In this document: positions 59,410 through 64,000 of the stretch, one piece after another
Position numbering within the stretch: the first letter of the stretch is position 1
Layout of the letters: every line of letters begins with the position of its first letter
Assembly (NCBI RefSeq): GCF_000261365.1
Contig: NZ_AJVC01000006.1
Coordinates: 186,001 to 250,000, forward strand
Source: Herbaspirillum sp. GW103
GTDB lineage: Bacteria; Pseudomonadota; Gammaproteobacteria; Burkholderiales; Burkholderiaceae_D
Length of the DNA stretch: 64,000 bases
Reading direction: 5' to 3'
Notes under the pieces: generated by a model
Database searches by the model: none
What the model was told of the DNA's origin: nothing
Seen by the model: only the letters and a program-made list of their open reading frames with translations
Program-made: the position numbers and the translations under genes

Positions 59410-62400
59410 TTCAGCTTTCTCCCTTGTTTTTGGGCCGCAGCCAACTTATCGCCATTCACAGTACCGTCCAAGTTAAGCACGGTCCGAAGTTTTCCTGTCG
59501 AATCAAATACTTCAAGATGATCCTTATGTAGGCCATCTAAATACAACTTATCGCCTTTCTCAATTTCCTTACCAATAGGTTTTTGTGCGACATAGATACT
59601 TTGCCCATCATATATAGCATTTGATTTTCTAACATTTTTCCGCACCTCCTCACCAAAACTGGTTTTGCCAAAAAACTCTTTCATATTCGCCACTGCACCC
59701 GCATTAGGAACATATTTTTCCCTCGCGTGACTTATCGCCACATTCCCCGAACTGATCAGCCCTGAACTTGCCCCCGCAGGCCCGACATCCGTCCACATCT
59801 GCTGCAATTGCAACGCCAGCTGATCCAGAAAACCAGCCCTCTCCCCCAGCGCCGCCAGATTGGGAAATTGCCGGTCCATATCCAAGGTCTGTTCGACAAT
59901 CAGCGCCTTGACGTACGCTTTTTGATCCTCCGTCTTCGCGAAGTACAGCGCATGAGCAAGATCACTCAGCGCAGCCTGCCCCGAGCTCATCACCGCCTCA
60001 CAAGCATAGGGGGTCGCCGCCGCTCCGCTGCACCCTTTCTCCAACTGCTCCGTAAACAATTTTCTTTGCTTCGCAGCGTCTTCCTTCAGCTCGGCAAAGC
60101 ACGCCCCCTGCGATGCGTCGCAAGCCCGGATCTTGTTCAGGAATTGTTTGGAGTAGCTCACCCCCAAGGCATTGTTTTCTGCCTCCAGCTGGGCGGCGAG
60201 CGTGGCCGTCGGATTCGCTGTGCTTCCGGCAGCCGTTGCAATCCCCGCCACGATGCTGGTCACCAGATTAGTGCGCGACTCCTTCTCCTGACTGCCCGGC
60301 CGGTCCGCAGACTGCAGCAGCGCATTGATGACGGTACCGGCCGATGCGCCCAGCGCACCTGCACCGCACGCTGCCTCCTTGGCCATGGCACCGGCGCATC
60401 CCAGGATGCCCTGCAAGGCGGATCGTGCGGCTTCGCTCTGCAGGTTGTCAGCGATTCTCTTGACCTGTTCAGCGCCCAGCCCTTGCAGATAATTGACGGC
60501 CGCCGCCTGGATAAACTGCGATGAAGATGCACTCAGATTGCCTGTCACCGCACCTGCAATGGCCGTCGCATACCGACGATACATACCGCCCGAAGACCAC
60601 TTTTCGGCATCGAGATACTGCTCCGTCAGGCCCCGTAATCTGACTTCATCACGTTGCTCAAGCGGCTTGCTCCGCTCCTCCGCTAGCGCATCGTCCAACT
60701 TGCGCTTGGCCTCATCCGCCTCCTTCGCCCGGTTGTTCAGGAAGCTCCCCAACTCCCGCGTAAAGGCCGCCGCAATCGCCGTACGATTCTCGATCTCCTC
60801 CTTGTCAAAGATCGGCTTGAGCGCATTGCTCCCCTCCTTGCTGCTGCTCACCTCCCGATTCACCGAGGCCACCGTCTGCTCTGCCGTCTTGCCTGTCAGC
60901 GCCTGCTGCTGCTTCTCATCGGTGATCTTGATGACGCCGCCGCTGATTCCGCTGCGGGTCGTGCTTGATGTACTTTCACTGGCACCAACGACCAGCGGTG
61001 GCAGCGCTGACAAGCCGCCATCCTTGCCCGTGCTGTAGCCGCCACTGATGCCTATGCTCTGCGCTTCATAACTCGCGCGATTCTCGATATCACTCTGGGT
61101 CAGTGTCCTGGTGGTCACGCGGTTCTTGTTCTCCGCAGCGGCCTGTTCGCTGCTGGCAATCACGCCACCCTTCAGATCCGTATTGCCGCGCACGTTGACC
61201 TGGAAGCCACCATCACCTGCTTTGATGCCTGACTGCTCGATGACGCTGGCATAGTCGCTGTTGACCTTCGACTGGCTGTAGCTGGCGCTGCCGCCCATCT
61301 TTCCCATGCCCACCGAGACGCTGCCGCCCAGGCTTTGCTGGCGGCTCTGGTAAGTGCTGGTGTCCTGCTGGCTGGCGATATTCAGATTGCCCTGGCCGCT
61401 GGTGCCCACGTCGAGCTCCACCTGCCGGCCGCGCAGGACTGCACCACTGATGGTCGTATCGCTGCCCGAGACGACACTGAGCTTGTTACCTGCATCGACG
61501 TGAGAATTGACCTGCTTGACCTCCTCGCCACCGCCCTTGCCACGATTGCCGGAGGCGCTTGCCGTGAAGAGCAAGCCGTCCGTGCCAATGGAGAAACCCA
61601 CCGATCCCGAGGCGCCGCTGTTGCGGCTGCGTTGCTCCGAGGTCTCCTGCGCTGCGATCAGTCGGACCTCATTGGCGGCCTTGAGCGTAGCGTCCACTCC
61701 CGCCTTGATGTCACTGCCCTGGACGAGGATGTTGCCGTCGCCGTCGCCGCCTTCGCCGTTGGCAGTGATAGCGACGCTTCCGCCTGCCGACACGCTTGAA
61801 CCGCGCACCGTCTTGTTGGTCTGCTCCGATCTGCCTTGGCTGCTGCTTGCGCCCAGGCTGAAAGCCAGGTTGATGCCGCCGGCCTTGTCGGCGGCATTGG
61901 CATCGCGGGTTGGGGTCTTCCCGGTCGCGGGATCCGTCGGGCCCGTCGCAATCTGATTGGGCTTGTCATTGATGGTCTTGCCCTGGCCTGCGATCACGGC
62001 ATCCGCAGCATTGGATGCCGCCAGTCCTGCCGTCGCCGCGGCCAGGGCTTGCGTGCGCCGGTCCCTGGTCTTGCCTGCCGCCTCCGCCATCTGCTGCACC
62101 GTCTGCACCGCCGACAACACCGGACTGGTCACCGCCACCGTCACCCCCTGCTGGCGGAACTTGTCCTCGGTCACGGTACGGCTGCCCTGCTGTGCAGCAA
62201 GAATGCTGACCGTCCGGGCCACGATGTCGATGTCGCCGCCCGGTGCCAGCACATCACTACCGACCTGCGTATAACGATTGCCCGCCACGATGCGCACATC
62301 GCCTTGCACGCTGCCAATGGTCGATGCCGACGCAGTCTCGCTGTTGCGATCCACATCGCGGCTCTGCATACGGCTGCCCACCGTCACGCCGATGCCCGCC

Positions 62401-62764
62401 CCCATCACGCCACTCTTGGTCTCCTGCCGGAAGTTGCGCTGGGTGCTGCTCTCGCTTGCGGCAACAATGTTCACGTCATTGCCCGCCACGATGGTCGTCC
62501 CCTGCGTAGAAACGATCTGGCTGCCTTTAACATTCACATCGTCCCCGGAGCGCACAAGAACGGTATCCCCGGAGAAGGTACTGCCCGCCTCCCGGCTGGT
62601 GCTGCTGGCGTCATCGGTGCGCACCGTCGTGGCTGTCAGGATCCCGCTGCTGCTGCGCTGGCCCTGGTCACGTGCACTGGCCGAGACGTTGGCGGTGCCG
62701 ATGCGCACTTCACGTCCGGCCTCGACTTGCAGCGCGCCTTCGGCGACTACACCACCACGCGCGT
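59406..62764 (-). CDS. cdiA: CdiA-type hemagglutinin/toxin, 3' portion, 5'-truncated at an inversion junction
   Basis: About 1,120 residues of a two-partner-secreted giant protein. From the junction it reads GALQVEAGREVRIGTANVSA, then hemagglutinin repeats (VLVRSGDDVNVKGSQIVSTQ; TIVAGNDVNIVAASES), a Gly/Ser-rich FHA-2-like region, and a pretoxin zone ending in a VENN-like motif EAENNALG at about 60182. The final 70 residues (from about 59618) form the toxin: YDGQSIYVAQ, KGDKLYLDGLHKDHLEVFD, VLNLDGT, resembling small RNase-like CdiA-CT domains. No signal peptide or TPS domain is present because the 5' half is missing. The frame stays open to 63500 but that extension is antisense to cdiB. Confidence 0.88.
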
Positions 62765-62770
62765 GCTGGC
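62740..62770. other. Head-to-head cdiA/cdiB junction with 10-bp palindrome
   Basis: Left of about 62755 the minus strand encodes cdiA (VVAEGALQVEAGRE); right of it the plus strand encodes cdiB (TTRVLAQPQDLSTG). CACGCGCGTG at 62756-62765 is a perfect palindrome exactly at the switch. Both genes lack their 5' parts here. Confidence 0.8.
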
Positions 62771-64000
62771 ACAGCCGCAGGATCTCTCGACTGGCAGAGT
62801 GGTACTGACCGTGATACCTGGCAGGCTGCGCAAGGTGCGCATGGCCGAGGGTGCCGATGAGCGGGGCAACACGTTTTCGGCACTGCCCTTGTCGGAGGGA
62901 GAGGTGCTCGACTTGCGGGCCATCGAGCAAGGGTTGGAAAACCTCAAGCGCGTCCCCACGGCCGAGGCCGACATCGAGATCACGCCCTCGGAAGAAGCCG
63001 ATGCGCAAGCCGGCGACAGCGATCTGGTGGTGCGATACCGGCAGGCTTTTCCGTTCCGCTTCTCGACCTCGCTGGACGACGGCGGTGCGCGCACCACTGG
63101 CCGCTATCAGCTTGGTGTGACGGTAGCGTATGACAACTGGTGGACGCTCAATGATCTCTTTTACGCCAGTCTCACGCGCAGCCTGGGGCGCTACGGAGAC
63201 CGCGGCAGTCGCAGCCATACGCTGCATTACTCCCTGCCCGTCGGTTACTGGCTGCTCTCGGCAACCCACTCGGGCAGCCGCTATCACCAGACGGTGGCCG
63301 GTGCCTTCGAAGCAGTGCTCTACAGCGGGCAGGCCGAGACCAGCGAACTGAAACTGTCGCGGCTGGTACAGCGCAGTGCCTCCAGCAAGAGTCATCTCTC
63401 TGCCAGACTCATACTGCGCAAGTCCGTCAACTTCGTTGACCAGATTGTCCTGAGCCCGCAACAGCGCAGGATGACGGCCTGGGAGTGGAGCGCGAGTCAC
63501 CGGCAGTTCATCGGGTCGGCCGTGGCCGACATCAACCTGAGCTATCGGCGCGCGCTGGACCGCCAGGGCAAGCCGCCCGAGGATGAACTGGAACTGCCGC
63601 AGATCACCACGCGCTACGGTCTCTGGCAGGCCGAAGCAGCGCTCAACGCGCCCCTGGCGATCGGGTCGGCGCGGCTACGTTACAGTGCGACGGCGCGCGC
63701 CCAATGGAACCGGGGCAAGCTGCCCGCCCAGGATCAGTTCGCCATCGGTGGCCGCTACACGGTGCGCGGCTTCGATGGCGACCTGAGCCTGCAGGCCGAA
63801 CGAGGCTGGCTGCTGCGCAATGAGTTGTCCTGGGGGATGGGAGAAAGCGGGCAGGAAGTCTACGCCGGTCTTGATACCGGCGCGGTAGCAGGACCGTTGA
63901 CGCAATATCTGACCGGACGCCGGCTCAGCGGCGCGGTCATCGGCTGGCGTGGCAGCATCGACAGGCTAGGCTGCGAGCTCTTCCTTGCTACGCCTCTGTC
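62751..64000 (+). CDS. cdiB: CdiB/ShlB-type outer-membrane transporter, 5'-truncated; runs off window
   Basis: At least 416 residues of a two-partner-secretion transporter. It begins inside POTRA domain 2 (TTTRVLAQPQDLSTGRVVLT, then VIPGRLRKVRMAEG, and LENLKRVPTAEADIEITPS), and continues into the 16-strand barrel (FPFRFSTSLDDGGARTTGRY; the VRGF motif in GGRYTVRGFDGD). The signal peptide, plug helix and first POTRA are missing, and no start codon in this frame makes sense, so the copy as it stands should be dead. The 3' end lies beyond the window. Confidence 0.88.

Noticed and set aside
56978-64000. Prophage or insertion sequence as the cause of the CDI rearrangement
   Set aside because: No transposase, integrase, terminal inverted repeat or target duplication is visible in the region.

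Overview
The window is bacterial, GC-rich chromosomal DNA. Gene content and order (gatCAB divergent from mreBCD-mrdA-rodA; rsmI divergent from lpoA-yraN-diaA-dolP; dprA-smg-topB; a LiuR-type leucine cluster) point to a betaproteobacterium of the Oxalobacteraceae. Herbaspirillum or a close relative is the best guess, made from synteny and protein flavour without any search. No tRNA, rRNA, CRISPR array or insertion sequence was seen.

Layout. 1-6.9 kb: small metabolic and redox genes, a chemoreceptor, a HAD hydrolase and a LysR regulator divergent from a DMT exporter. 6.9-11.6 kb: a MocR-type regulator divergent from an omega-aminotransferase plus acylating semialdehyde dehydrogenase pair (beta-alanine or similar omega-amino acid catabolism), with three operator-like boxes in the divergent gap. 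12-19.6 kb: one long operon with a Tat-exported binding protein, two permeases and two ATPases (livKHMGF type), then an M20 carbamoylase-like hydrolase and an M81 MlrC-like metallopeptidase. It looks like import plus hydrolysis of a nitrogenous amide compound. 19.8-22.5 kb: a second chemoreceptor and a JmjC/cupin oxygenase. 22.6-25.9 kb: gatB, gatA, gatC. 26.3-33.8 kb: the elongation machinery mreBCD-mrdA-rodA and the septal lipoprotein rlpA. 34-38 kb: rsmI / lpoA-yraN-diaA-dolP. 38-46.7 kb: thioredoxin-like protein, LapA-domain protein, pyrE, exonuclease III, topB, smg, dprA, def. 46.8-57 kb: the leucine/isovalerate cluster liuR-liuA-...-liuB-liuD-...-liuE, with two perfect palindromic LiuR-type operators and four unrelated-looking genes interleaved.

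57-64 kb is the accessory part: a contact-dependent inhibition (CDI) / two-partner-secretion locus that is rearranged. On the minus strand lie the 3' half of a cdiA gene with a nuclease-like C-terminus, an overlapping immunity gene, the wreck of a second cdiA C-terminus, a double-domain immunity paralogue, and two further immunity-like genes of other families. On the plus strand, starting head-to-head against the truncated cdiA, lies a cdiB transporter gene that has lost its signal peptide and half of its second POTRA domain. The geometry is exactly that of an inversion with one breakpoint in cdiB and one in cdiA, and a 10-bp perfect palindrome sits at the junction. It predicts what should lie to the right of the window.

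A second unexplained signal is an exact 16-bp sequence present five times, always in gene gaps or touching a start or stop codon. It matches no feature type I recognise.
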